DNA of 64,000 nucleotides from Chimonanthus salicifolius (taxonomy: Eukaryota; Streptophyta; Magnoliopsida; Laurales; Calycanthaceae), in the NCBI GenBank assembly GCA_013350335.1, contig CM023538.1, forward strand, positions 56,526,769-56,590,768, in the 5' to 3' direction. The notes below the pieces were generated by a model, which worked only from the letters and a program-made list of their open reading frames with translations, was not told the DNA's origin and did not search any database. Shown in pieces: positions 22,474 to 45,258 of the stretch; position 1 is the first letter of the stretch, and the number at the start of each line of letters is the position of its first letter. The translations under genes and the position numbers were made by a program.

Positions 22474-23222
22474 CAGGCCTGACCCTCTCTATAGGCGAAG
22501 TAGGTTTGAGCCTAGGGCCTTCAAAGATCCAAAATTCCGCGTGCAGGGCCTCCAGAATCCAAAAAAAAAAACTCAAATCTACGCGGCCCGCCCGATCGAG
22601 GAACGGCATTCCGCTTGGACGCGGACACACGGAACTGCGTCCGCTCGGGCCGCGTGGAATGCCGTTCCACGTTCCGCACGCGGCAAACGGTTCCTAGAAT
22701 CCATGCGAGACGCGGTTCCAGGCGTCCATGTCTCTTCCCATTCCGCTGCTTCATATTCGTTCCTCTTTTCGAAACGCTCAAAATTGAAACCTAGCGCATT
22801 CTTTTAGGCTCTTCCATTTTTTAAACTCGAAAATATTAATTAAATAAAATCTCCAAATGATTATTGCAACAGCCTCTCCTCTCCTTACTCTCTGTCTTTC
22901 TCATTGCTCTCTCAGTCTCTCTCAGTGTGCTTTCTCTCGCTCTCTCTAACCTCTCTCTCCGTGGTCTCTCTCGCCGCTCCTCTCTCTATTCTCTCTCCCC
23001 TTCAGCTTGCTCATTTGCAGACTTCAGATTTGCAGGTACTTTTTTCATCGATCCTGTCATCTTGAATTCTTAATGGATGTTTCAAATAATACTTTATTAT
23101 ATTTTATTTGGATATTTTACACTTTATAAAAAAAAATATGATTTTTTTCTTGTGAGTATATATAAGAGCAAAATGCCCCATTTTAAAAATTCGCCGCCTC
23201 TGAAATCTCAGGACCGGCCCTA
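22474..23222. mobile_element. hAT-like non-autonomous element (749 bp) with GC-rich cargo
   Basis: An 8-bp TSD, CTATTTAG, is perfect at 22466-22473 and 23223-23230. The ends are CAGGCCTGACCCTCTC and, reversed, TAGGGCCGGTCCTGAG, related to the MITEs at 14237 and 14732. The interior holds a GC-rich inverted repeat (GGAACGGCATTCC, 22600-22612, against GGAATGCCGTTCC, 22656-22668) and a pyrimidine-rich stretch (22864-23035) that ends in GCAGGTAC and looks like a 5' untranslated exon edge. The open frames here (22454-22807 and others) lack domains. Confidence 0.78.
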
Positions 23223-23230
23223 CTATTTAG

Positions 23231-25457
23231 ACAAAAGGATTCAAAAGATACCCTTCTATTCAATCATCATAGTTTTAGAGATAAATTATAAAAAATCAAT
23301 CACTTATAATAGTCCAAATTTGAAATCATTAAACTAAAATAATCAAATAGAGTCAAATTTTAATCAATTATTGTCTTTATCATTTTCTACGTACCTAAAT
23401 AAAAGATGGCGCACTTAAAATTTTGATAAGTAGTGTTCTTAACTAAGATGTCATTTTCTTCAAACAAGATAATTACATGAAAAACGTCAAAAATAATTCA
23501 ATGTTTCTGTTTATACCCTCGAGCTCATATGACAAATCAAAAATTGGTTGGCTTTGCAAGTGTTAGTTTAGATATCTTGAGGCTATGTTTGGATAGAGAG
23601 AAGTGAGAAGACTTCTTAGTTCTCTCAAATTCCTTTGTTTGAATGATAAATGAAGAGAAAGTGGGCATCATAGTTCTCCTCACTTCTCCTCTTCTAAAAG
23701 AAGGTTGACGCCTCCATTCTTAACTTCAGACATTCTCCTTCTCTTGAAGGAGAGGTCTCATCTCGCACTTTAAGTTCTCTTCATTCAAACACAATTTAAA
23801 GATAAGTTTAACATTTTTCTCGTTTGGTTGTCGCAATAGATACCTTGGTTTTTTTTCTAAAGTGGATAAGGTCTATAATGATTATAGAGAGCATTTAATT
23901 TAATATTATGTAGAGATAGAGATTTTGAAAATGAGAGAGTATAAGAAAATCTACCCATGCCATCATTAGATTAAAATCTTAGCATTTGGCTATGCTTTCA
24001 TAATCTTGTCACATTCTGGTAGTATCTGTTGAAGATCATGATATATGGTAGATTACAAATTTTGACAACTAAATAAAAAATATCAAAGTATGAATATGTA
24101 CTCATCCTTCACAACAATTCATTAAATTTAATAAGCTTACTAGCATTAGTAAATAATGTCTACTTAATGTCAATAAACATACTACAAACACCAAATTGAA
24201 ATTAGAAAAATGAAAATTTTATTAAATATAATAAAGAATTATCCAAAGAGCTTAGCAATGTAGAAACAACACCTATAAATTTCCATGAGATCACTCCACC
24301 TCCTCTTTATCACTTGAAGTTTCTTCCTCAAAAATAACTTCTCCTACAAAGAAAATTCATCTCTTTATTTGTTGAAGTGTTGCTTTTTTTGTTAGAGTAT
24401 TTAGGTATTCTATCTTGTGTGGGAGGTCTAACCCTCAAACTCTTTGGACATATAACCTGATTTATAGTGTTTGTTTGTGGTATCATAGATCTAGAATTTT
24501 ACCTATAATCACCACAAAGTGAACCCGCACCATGAAATCTCTATAGAATTACTATTGAGATTAAATTGCAAATTGAGAAGATAGGTAACATATACACAAA
24601 CTGAGGCTTAAAAAAGGTCTAAACAATAAGCTACATAGGCAATATATTAATTTTCCTTCCCAACGGGTTCGATGTGGTTGCATCATCCTTTGTAACGATC
24701 AAGGCTAGTAAGTCCATCAGTCCACACAATTGTGCATGGGACGGAAGAATCTATTTGTTTTGAAAAAAAACCGAACAACTCAAATCTTATTCTATCACTT
24801 GGGGCTGGTAGAGCTCTTGTCCTATGTGCATTTTGAAATTGTCTAAAATTATTTGTTATATTTTTTTATTTTCACATTAAATCGAAGTTTTAATATTTTC
24901 GATGACCTCTAAATTACCTTCTAACGTGATGGGAAAATAACCTTCTTTTTTAAGATTTGACTTGCCCATATGCGGTATTTTGTAATTATTTCTACCTCCA
25001 ACTCTCATCGTCTCAATCATGCATTGATATATAGTTAAGAAGACATTATTGAGCAGTAATTACACAACGAGACACCGCCCAAACCTCTCTTTTTTCATTA
25101 GGTTTGTATTGACTCAGAAAATCTATTAATAGGCTTTTGGTGTACTTCATGCGAAAATAATCCTTAAAAAATAAAAAATAGGACAAATATTTTGGGACAG
25201 AGGGAAACGTCTGGGTGTTCTTATATGAAAGTATATTATCTTCATTAAACATAAATCTTTAATGAAAGTAAAAATGAATAATTTTTTTTTTTTTTAATTT
25301 CATATGAGATATCTTCAAAGAATTTCACATTCAAATACACCTCCTCCTATACATAGTATATCATCCCATCCAAATCCACTTTGATTTCCCAACATCTTCC
25401 ACTTGTCTTTGAGATCACTCATGACTCCTTACTTGGTGGTATAATTAGTCTTATACT
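23231..25457. other. AT-rich intergenic DNA
   Basis: No gene seen. A stretch at about 23582-23797 starts GGCTATGTTTGGAT and ends with an imperfect inverse of it (ATTCAAACACAATT), so it is probably a small MITE, but no target duplication was found. Confidence 0.4.
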
Positions 25458-25620
25458 CAGGGGTTTAAAATTAGATATTGGCTGATATTTTTCTCTCTTC
25501 TTTCCTTTTTTTTACTACAAAAATGACCGATATTATGATATCAGTCGATATGATATGGCCGAGATATCAGCATATAGGCTGATTCGACTGATATGATTCA
25601 TATCAGCCGATATTCCTTCT
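25458..25620. repeat. TATCGG-family MITE, degenerate copy
   Basis: Starts CAGGGGTTTAAAATTAGATA and contains GATATCAGTCGATATGATAT and GGCCGAGATATCAG, matching the intact copy at 20412. The right end is decayed. Confidence 0.6.
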
Positions 25621-26113
25621 TACACCTTTTCTGGTTAAGCTGAGTAATGAGCTTTCTTCAAATTCAATATTGAAGTATTGAAATCACCATAGCAGCAATA
25701 ATTTAGGAGAATTTAATGATCCCATAAAATAAAAGAGAATGTCGATATGAGATTAAACATGTTTTAAACTAAGTGATAAATAGTTGAATTGGTCTCTTTC
25801 AATTGTCAATTTTATTTATTCAAATTTCATAAATAAAATACTTAAATAAAAATTACTTTTTATAGTTGATTATCAACTATTTTAAATTGCTTTAATGCAT
25901 TTGTTGTGTCCAACAAATTAATATAATTGAATTTAAAATTAATAACAATGAGTCGTGACTCAATTTTATCAAATTAGAATTTTAAAAGAAGCATCCAATT
26001 TGTGGCCCCACTTACGTAGTATAAGCCCTCAGGATTCCTCATTTTGGATCTCCATCGAAAGATTTTACGAAATTTTATTAGCAAAAATGCTTTTGTACCA
26101 ACGAGTTTTTGGG
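25621..26113. other. AT-rich intergenic DNA
   Basis: No gene or bounded element seen. The open frame at 25955-26209 runs into the GGGTY repeat. Confidence 0.4.
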
Positions 26114-26740
26114 AGGGGTGAAACTTGGGTTGGGTTTTACCCCAGCCCAATTCAAGAAATTAGAGGGTTTGAGTTATGTCTTTGTATATTTCAAGTTGAA
26201 TTGGGTTGAGAAAAAATAAACTCGTATAAAATTTGAGTTGAGATAGGTTGAGAAATTTAAAATCAATCCGACATAAAACAACATTCGGGTTGGGTTAGGT
26301 CGGGTCAAGTTGGGTTGAATAATTTGAATCAGCAATTCGTATTTGATTCAGGTCAGATTCAACAAGTTTTGACATGAATTGGATTGGATTTAAAATATGT
26401 CACACCTCTTTCTCTTTGGGTTGACACATGTATTAGAAAAATTACATAATCAGAGCATGCTTGGTTAAGTCTCTTTATAATAACATGTCCTGCATGACTC
26501 AACCCAAGAAATGAGTGAGTTTGAGTTATGTATTTGCATATTTTGGGCCATGGCGGGTAGCTCTGATCCGAGTACACCAAGTTATAAAACAACATTCGAG
26601 TTGAGATGGACTTGAATTCTGATCAAGTAATTTCCATCATAGTTTTTGGTAACATCGTCACACCTCTTTCTGTTTGGGATGACACGTTCACTAGAAAAAA
26701 AGTTATAATCACAGCCTGCTTGGTTAGTGTCTATAATAAC
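26114..26740 (+). repeat. GGGTY-rich repeat with a tandemly duplicated flank
   Basis: The first copy, 26114-26400, begins AGGGGTGAAACTTGGGTTGG. A partial second copy lies at 26505-26650. After each follows the same flank, with TCACACCTCTTTCT, GATTGACAC-like and GCTTGGTTA blocks at about 26401-26490 and 26655-26740. This indicates a duplication of repeat plus flank with a period of about 255 bp. Confidence 0.6.
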
Positions 26741-27272
26741 TATTTTACAATGACTAACTCTAAAGAATTTTTATTCAAATGAATCAACAAAGTTTCTAAA
26801 TCTCTTTTTAAGTTTTTCGGCTCTATTTTGAACGAGTCTAAGTTTTAAAATTTTAAATTATAACGATAGAGTATCATTATAAAAGCTATTTCATATTCAT
26901 GTTTAAAATAATATATAATCCAGTTCAGTGAAGATCATGGATTTTATTATAAGTAGTTTGTGAGTTTATAGGTTTACTAATGATATAAACTAAAGTATTT
27001 CTTTATATAAGATGTTCATTAAAACTCCATTTTATTGAATAATTAAACTCATGTTTTTAACTTTTCATCAGATCATTTGGCTGCTATCTCATATTAGAGT
27101 CATATATAACGAAGCTATACTTACCCTCAATTTATTCTTTTTTACAGGGCTCATTCAAATGAAAGGTACTTTTAGATAAATAGCATATAAAAAAATTAGA
27201 GCTATTTTTTTTAAAAAAATAGAGCTATTAAACTTTAGAATCTACGATTTTCAATGGTCTAAAGATCAATGG
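26741..27272. other. AT-rich intergenic DNA
   Basis: I see no gene and no element with ends. Confidence 0.4.
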
Positions 27273-27380
27273 CAGGGATAAAAAATTCAATATTGACCGA
27301 TATTTTTCTCTCTCCTCATTTTTTTTAAAAGGCCGATATCAGTCGATACGTATCATATCAGTGGATATGATACGGTTCCA
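27273..27380. repeat. TATCGG-family MITE, shortened copy
   Basis: Contains CAGGGATAAAAAATTCAATA, a CTCTC/poly-T centre and GGCCGATATCAGTCGATA. The right terminus is missing or diverged. Confidence 0.55.
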
Positions 27381-28220
27381 ATGGTGAAGACAACTTGAAA
27401 TTATTGCAGATTGAGTAGAGATCCAATTCACATGGTTGATATAGGGGTGCCGAAGACAAATGTTAATGAGACTAAGTTGACCTCGCCTTAATAAAAGAAA
27501 ATTTTATCTTTTACCACATAAGATATGCTTTTGTGTATTAAAAATATCACATCAATGTATATTTTAGTCAAAAAAGAGTTCAAAAAAAATTAAAAGATAC
27601 ATCAAAAAAAAGGTGTGAGAAACTTAAAATATGTGAGGCTTTCTCTTAAGAATAATTTTTATGAAACTTTCATGCAAACTAATTTGCATCAAAGTTTGGT
27701 GAAAATAATCCGACGGATAAAAAAAGTTATATTTTTAAAAGATCTTCAAAATTTCAAATTTATCTAAAAATAAAAATTTATCGTATTAGATCATTGGACT
27801 CTAAAAATCAAATTATTATAAAATTATGTACAAATACAATTCACAAGAGTCAGGTGGGTGTGAGAGAAGGAAGGGGTCCATTTGGTCCACTTTGGATCAC
27901 ACAAAAAAAAGTTCGCACAAAAGTAGACTAATTTGTGAACTTTTGTTAGATATAAAAGTAAGGATCACTTATAAAAAGTGTTTGCACCAAAGTTTTGTGC
28001 GAATAGCCCGTTAGCCCCATTCGGGACGAGATGGATGAATGATTTTCAAAGGCATTGACTTCTGTACGTCATTTATATATTTTCATTTTTTTATTGAACA
28101 ATTGAAACCATGTTTAAAGCCCTCAAAATTTAATTTTATCTAACATTAGAAATTCACTCGATTAAATTAATAAACTTTAAAAGTCAAATTAATGTCAAAT
28201 TGATTAAATGCGTAATTCAT
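27381..28220. other. AT-rich intergenic DNA
   Basis: No gene seen. Several A/T homopolymer runs. Confidence 0.4.
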
Positions 28221-28350
28221 GAAGGATAGTATCGGCTGATATTTTTCTCTTTTTTTTTTATTTAAAAAAAAACGGTCGATATCAGCCGATATGATACGGC
28301 CGATACAATACGTAATATGATACGTATCGACCGATATTTGGACCTTTGAT
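28221..28350. repeat. TATCGG-family MITE, copy with intact right end
   Basis: Contains TATCGGCTGATATTT, a T-run/A-run centre and CGGTCGATATCAGCCGATAT, and ends in ATATTTGGACCTTTG. It matches the right end of the copy at 20412. The left terminus is diverged. Confidence 0.6.
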
Positions 28351-31300
28351 TCTACCGTTACAGTAAAATAGTAATGTGTTGATTTAGATTTGAGTTTGGG
28401 TGATTAATTGATTTATGAAAACCTCTAAAGAGACTTATCTAAATTATTAAAGTGGGTCATATTATTTTATTTTAAAATTTGATTGTTATAAGTAATTAAG
28501 CTTTCGTTAAATTATTAAATTTATGAAATTCTCTGTCTCTCTCACTCAAATGCGTGAGAGTCAGTCTCTAATAAATATTCAATCTCTTCTTTGAAAATTT
28601 ATGCCTCAATCTCTCTAAAGCTACTATTCAATTACTTTTAATTTAAATTGACAAATTTATTAAGTGAGTTTAGATTAATTCAATTTATTTATTTATTAAT
28701 TGAATCAAAATATTCAATTAGAATTTTATTTTTCAAATTGAGTTTGTATAAGGTGATTAGCTTTTTTTGTATGTTGTGAATTTAGGTAAATTTAATAAAT
28801 CAACTTTTATAAAATTTAGTATTTTATTAAATGAATTCAAGTTACTATTAGAAATGCCTTGATCACTCAATCAGCACCTGAATCCTTCTCTCCGATGCCA
28901 ACCCTCTCGGTAGACGACGCCTGTTGACGCTCTTCTCCGTACCCCCTTTCTTCACTGACCCACACACACATTGAAGGGTTGAGAGAGAGAGAGATTGAAC
29001 GCGATCGTTCTTAACCATGAATTGAAATTCAGTAGCTAGACCACACTTATTTTCAACATTATCCCTTTCATTTATTTGAGAAGTTTGTATTCTTCTGCTA
29101 TTTTTTTTTCAGTGGTTGTGGTGCCACTTTACAGAGATATACATCCCTTTCATATTTTCGATTATAATTCCAATTTTCTTTTGCTTGGTGTAGATACTAT
29201 TCACACACATAACAGCAGGTGTAAAAAGGAAAACACCCAAAACAGCCATATGCCAAGGCCTCACATTTTTATGTGATATACCAGTCATCATTTGGGCTTT
29301 CCTTTTGGGTCCCTTGGCACATCTCTCCAACCCATCTAATTTCCCTCAAGTGAAGTTTTAAGGTAAGCACTTTTACCTTTTCTTTCTTTCAAATGAGTAA
29401 CCCACAATCATCTTGCTTCTGGATTTGTATTAATTTCTGTTAGTTTCCTAATTGGGTCTTTTTTCTTTAAGAAAAAAATAATGGGTTGTTGGTGAAATTG
29501 ATTGGTTGAGTACTAACGTTGATGGCATTTTGAATATGACTGTGAAGGGGACTGAATTGCATCTTGTTTTAATGATTGATTGTTTGTAGTGTTACAAACC
29601 ATGAATTGTGAATTTTCTCTAACTTGTCAAATTTTCTTCATATTTCTAATGTTTTAAACTCATTTCCCCTTGCCTCTGTTGGTGAATGATGGAATGCATT
29701 GACATTTGGAAATTTTTATTTCTTGTACTTTCTGTTGTTTTCCTTACTGAGTTTCTTTTATTATAAAATAAGATGGTAGAATTGATTGACGAGTGCTAAT
29801 GTTTGTGACATTATAAATTTGTTGGTGAAGAGGATTGGATTGCAATTTGCGTATTGATTCTTGGTAGGATTTTGTGTTAGAAAGCATGAATAGTTAAATG
29901 GCTATCTTCTACATCTTTGTTTGATTTTCTCTGATTTTTTGAGGAAATTGTGCTTTTATTATTGGATGGTAGGTTTTTAATTTCTAAGAGGAACTAAGTT
30001 GTACAAATTGCTATCAATCTGTAGACTGACCAAGATTCTCCAAATCGGCAGATCAAAAAGGAAAAAAAGGTTTTACTGGCAGAAGTTGGGAGAGAAAATA
30101 AAATGGTAGTGATTTTCCAATCGGTATGGATTTTGGGTCATCCACATTAGTAGTTGGGAACAACAATTTGGATGATCTAGATTGCCATGTATGTATGCTA
30201 CCTGTATGGGGTAAATGGGTGCATCCCGTAGATCCACTTTTGTCTACTAAAAGGGAATAATTTCTCACATGACAAGGTTTTCTCATGATTCTTGTTGTGT
30301 CATGTAAATGGTTCCTGTGCCTTAGTAATTCTTCTGGCTTAATCTATTACTTGATTATTTATGTTTGAACAGTGATTCAATTTATATATAGGTGATTGAT
30401 TAAAATGCTAAAATGGGGTGATTTCTCGTATGCTGAAGTCCCCCTCATGATTCTTGTTATGTAAACAGGTCCTGTGTTTTCTCTGTAATTTTTGACATTT
30501 TTTCTGAAAATTTTCTTCAGCAAGCCTTTTGGATTTACCTGTTGCTTGATTATTTATGCTTGAGCATTTAACATGGTCCATATGTAATATTCAATTGATA
30601 GAAAGAGAATTGGTTAAAGTTGCCTGGCACCCCAAAAAACCATTACAAGAAAAGCCACCCCCCAAGGAAATACATGATTTTATTTACAATGTCCATTGAG
30701 GTTATAGCTAAACCTTGGTGCGCCATTTCATCAGCAGCTGAATTTGCTCAGCTCTTGGGACCCAGGAAACCATTAAACCAAAAGATGCAATGGAGTGACA
30801 AATCCTTTCAACTTTATCTAGATAGAACCTGAGGCCTAATCAACAACAACCTTAGAGTCTCCTTCTAAAATACACCCTATGACCCCTAACTCTTCCATCT
30901 CCAAGATACCTCTCCATAAAGCATGAAGTTCCACTTCAATTATTGATCCATTAGGAAGAGGACTAGCAAAAGAGATCCCAGTCTTTCCAAACTCTTTTCT
31001 AATAATCCAACCATAGCCTCCTAGACTGCGATCATACACACAACTGCCATCAAAGTTAAGCTTAATGATACCATATCTGGAGGGGACCAAGAAACTTGCA
31101 TCAAGGTAAAAATCTAGCATAACAAAATCCACTGAGGTCAATCCCTATAAATATCTTTAATATTTATTCCACAATATTTATCCAAACCCATGAAACTTAA
31201 TCACATCTATAACTTGCAATTCAGAAGACACCTTTCCTTGAAAGACCCTTTTATTCCTTTCCGATTAGATGGTTGGCCACTTTTATTTTGACTAATGTTG

Positions 31301-32310
31301 TTTCATTCATTGATTTTATTTCTATACTAGGAGCTTGTGTAATCTTAGGAGCCCTAATATTGAGTCATTTATTTAGTCAATTCTAAAATCTTGTTGGAGT
31401 CTTGGAGTTTTAGTAGGAATATTTGTTACTTTTACTTTTCTATATTAAAATCATGTAAATGCTTTTTTTTTTTTTTTGAGCTATAAAAATCATGTAAGTG
31501 CGGTGAGAGTGTTTTTTTCCTTTTGTTGAGATTTTTTAAATATAATATTGAGAGAAAGGGGCAGAGACATGAGACTCTTCTTCTTCTTTGTGGGTTTTGT
31601 TGAGTGACCCTAGTATTAGTTGATGCAAACATCATCATTATCATTGTGGCTGCCTCCCAATTAATTTATTGGAGTGAATCTAATTCTTCCAATCATCATA
31701 AAAGGTAAGGAATTATTACTGTCGATTTTTAAATTTTCTAAAAGGCATAAAGTTACTGGTTACAAAGCTGATTCATGTATGCCTTAATGAGCCCTTGTCA
31801 CACATGGCATCGTTAATATTTGCATGTTGTTGATATGTGGATACCATAGCCATAAAATTTCCACTGAAAGAAAAGAAATAATTGAACTTGGATTTTTCTT
31901 GGATAAATTATTTTAGATCCAAAATATTTATTTGGCGATTGAGAACATTATTTGGTATCAAAGCAGTTCAATCCTGAAAGTGAATTGGATATCTCTTGCA
32001 ATTCTTGAAGATAAAAGCTCGGGAAAAAGTTTTGACCTCAACTTCAATCCTTTCAATTGTTCCATAATAAGTTAGATCAGTTTGAAGTGTGATTGCTCCT
32101 TCTCTTGTAATCTGATTATCTTCTTTTACTTTCTAATTTTGGTTTGAATTAGATAAAATTCTATATTGAATATCTATTTATATTGGCTTTTTTTTTAAAA
32201 AAAATTCTTCTCAGTTTCAGGTTATCACCCAACCTATAAATTGCTATACACTAGAGATAACATACCTCATTCTACACTAGTGACCCAGTGATATTGACAT
32301 CTACTCTAGA
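28351..32310. other. 5' flank and possible untranslated leader of the aminotransferase gene
   Basis: About 28868-29010 is less AT-rich and ends in a (GA)n run, like many plant 5' leaders. Good donor-like sites (AAG then GTAAGC near 29361, and AAAAG then GTAAGG near 31705) could belong to leader introns ending before the ATG at 32311, but none can be proved here. A reversed RNase H fragment lies at 30690-31141. No other gene seen. Confidence 0.3.
30690..31141 (-). pseudogene. LINE-type RNase H fragment
   Basis: The minus-strand reading has IIKLNFDGSCVYDRSLGGYG, then VELHALWRGIL, then CILEGDSKVVVD, the first three catalytic blocks of the RNase H domain found at the end of plant L1 elements and related retroelement-derived genes. 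After VVVD the frame meets a stop, and a frameshifted remnant resembling WVPRA..N..AD follows. It has no start, no upstream reverse transcriptase and no tail. It sits 1.2 kb upstream of the aminotransferase start, on the opposite strand. Confidence 0.8.
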
Positions 32311-43325
<11,015 letters not shown>

Positions 43326-43507
43326 GGAGGAAAGAATCCTAAGAAATGTAATATTTTCTACAGATGATTCAATCAGCTAATGCACATACTTCTATTTATG
43401 CCCTTCATCAAACTCTGATATAATAGATTGTGATACTTTACCCTGTTGCATGTTTGTTGGCATGGTAATATCTGTCCATCTTTCATTTTGTATGACGGTG
43501 AGATACT

Positions 43508-43583
43508 TCTGAAACTTGGGTTGGGTTTTAACCTGACCTGCATGACCCGAGCCGAGAAATTAGTGGGTTTGGGTTATTTATGT
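43508..43583 (+). repeat. GGGTY-rich repeat, left part (split by the chromovirus)
   Basis: Begins TGAAACTTGGGTTGGG and stops in TTATTTATGT where the LTR starts. It continues at 55471 with the duplicated TATGT, then ATTTGTATATTTTAGG. It is the pre-insertion target of the LTR element. Confidence 0.8.
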
Positions 43584-44383
43584 TGTAATACCCTGCCCCA
43601 GATTAGGCGTGTTTTAGCTTAATTTCGTATTTTAACCGGTTGTTCTCGAGGTTTTCAGTCAGGGCTTCGAGGAAAGCCCAAGTTTGGCCCAATCCGAGCT
43701 CGTGAGCTCAGAGATCCAGCCCGTTCAGCTGGAGGGGTATTTTGGTAATTTGCCGCTTGTTGTGATTATTTCTCTAAATTGTGTGATTTGATGATCTTTA
43801 TTGGTGAATAATACTCTCTTTAATGAAGAATTGCATTTATTATTTTAAAAATGATTTAATTTTCAGAAAATAATATTTATTTATCGCCCGTCGGAACCCC
43901 GAAAGAGAGTTTTAATTATTTTAAATAATTTCGGGAAAAAGATAAATTTTGAAAATGGTATTAGGTGTTAGACCATTTTAAGATTGATCTAGATATTTCA
44001 TTTCATCTCAAAATAAGATTTACAAATTAGTTATTTTTACATTTGTTTAATTAAGTAATTTTGGGTAAAATGTGATTTTGTTTAAATCAAAGGTTTTTAT
44101 TGAGAGATAAAAACTGAAATTTTTATGGTAACCTAAGTTTTAAAAACCCAACCCATCTGTAAGGTTGGATCTGATTTTGGAGTTTTAAATTTATTACTCA
44201 TAGTTCAAAAATCAGTTTTTATTAATCTGAGGCCCTTTCTGCAATTTGGGAAATACTTAGGGACTGATCTGCAAAAGCAGAGCAGCCTGCACACGGCATG
44301 CCGCGTGCACTGGCCGCTCGGCGGTGATGATTTCGTTCAGCCGTCCCGTCCCATCTCCCAACCGATTTTCCGGCCAGCCAGCC

Positions 44384-44390
44384 TATAAAT
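44384..44390 (+). promoter_or_regulatory. putative LTR TATA box
   Basis: TATAAAT in GC-richer DNA about 800 bp into the LTR, with AATAAA about 890 bp further on. This order is expected for an LTR promoter and its polyadenylation site. The 3' LTR has the same sequence at about 53021-53027. Confidence 0.55.
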
Positions 44391-44890
44391 TCAAGCCTCT
44401 TCCGATCGTTTGAATTCCCAGCAGATTTCTGCATTTCTTCCCTCTCTAATCTCTGTTTAAAATCCATCCGAAGAGACCTGCTGAGCTTCTGTTTTTCAAT
44501 AACAGTAAGCTAAGTGGGAGATTTTCCAAAGATCCGAATTTCAAACCAGGAACCAAAACCAAGGTATCCATTGCTTTCCTTTTTAAATTTCAACCGATTT
44601 AGAATCAAACAAAACTGATTTTGACCATGTTTTGATGGAGAAAAACGATTTTGAAGTTTTAAGGAAAACCATGGGTTTTATGTACCCGTGAGGATTTACC
44701 CTTAAAATCGGATGACCCTTTGAGCTTTTGAGCTCCAAACCTCTCCCTATGGAAAGAGGACTCCCAGAGGAGTCCATCAGACCAGACGGATGTGAAAAAC
44801 GAATCCAGGAAGCCCTCCCTTTCTGGAATCGCATTTCAGAGTATTTCCGCCGTGACTGTCTGCCGTTGCAGACAGTTGGAGAAGACGACT

Positions 44891-45258
44891 CTCGGAAGGT
44901 CCGAGAGCTGATCTTCGGACGGTCCGAACCTTCGGACGGTCCGAGCAGTGACCCTCGGACGTTCCGAGCTTCAACCCGAAGCCCAGTTCGCCCGAGGTGA
45001 GCCAGACCCTCTTCGGAAGAACCGAGCCAGCTCGGAAGGTCCGAGCATCCTCGGAAGGTCCGAACCTGTATTCGGATGTTCCGAGATCTGCAGACCCACG
45101 AGACTTCTGTTTTCCGTTTTCTGGACTTCGGACGGTCCGAGACCCAGTCTTCGGACGATCCGAAGTCAGGCCTCAAGTTCCGAGGCCAGAGACCCAGTGT
45201 TGAGTGGTTCGGATGATCCGAAGCCACTGTACCCAAGTTCCGAAGTGATGTTCCGAGG
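44891..45258. repeat. array of YTCGGANGNTCCGAR palindromes (5' LTR)
   Basis: At least ten near-perfect 15-bp inverted motifs, such as CTCGGAAGGTCCGAG, TTCGGACGGTCCGAA and TTCGGACGATCCGAA, plus several half-sites (AAGTTCCGA, GTTCCGAGG), within 368 bp. Spacing is irregular, so it is not a simple tandem repeat. Every motif has symmetric CpGs. The mirrored composition creates long open frames on both strands (for example 44583-45263 minus), which I do not regard as genes. Confidence 0.92.

Noticed and set aside
44891..45258. CRISPR-like repeat array
   Set aside because: Motifs are short palindromes with irregular spacing in a plant LTR. There are no spacers of constant length and no cas genes.
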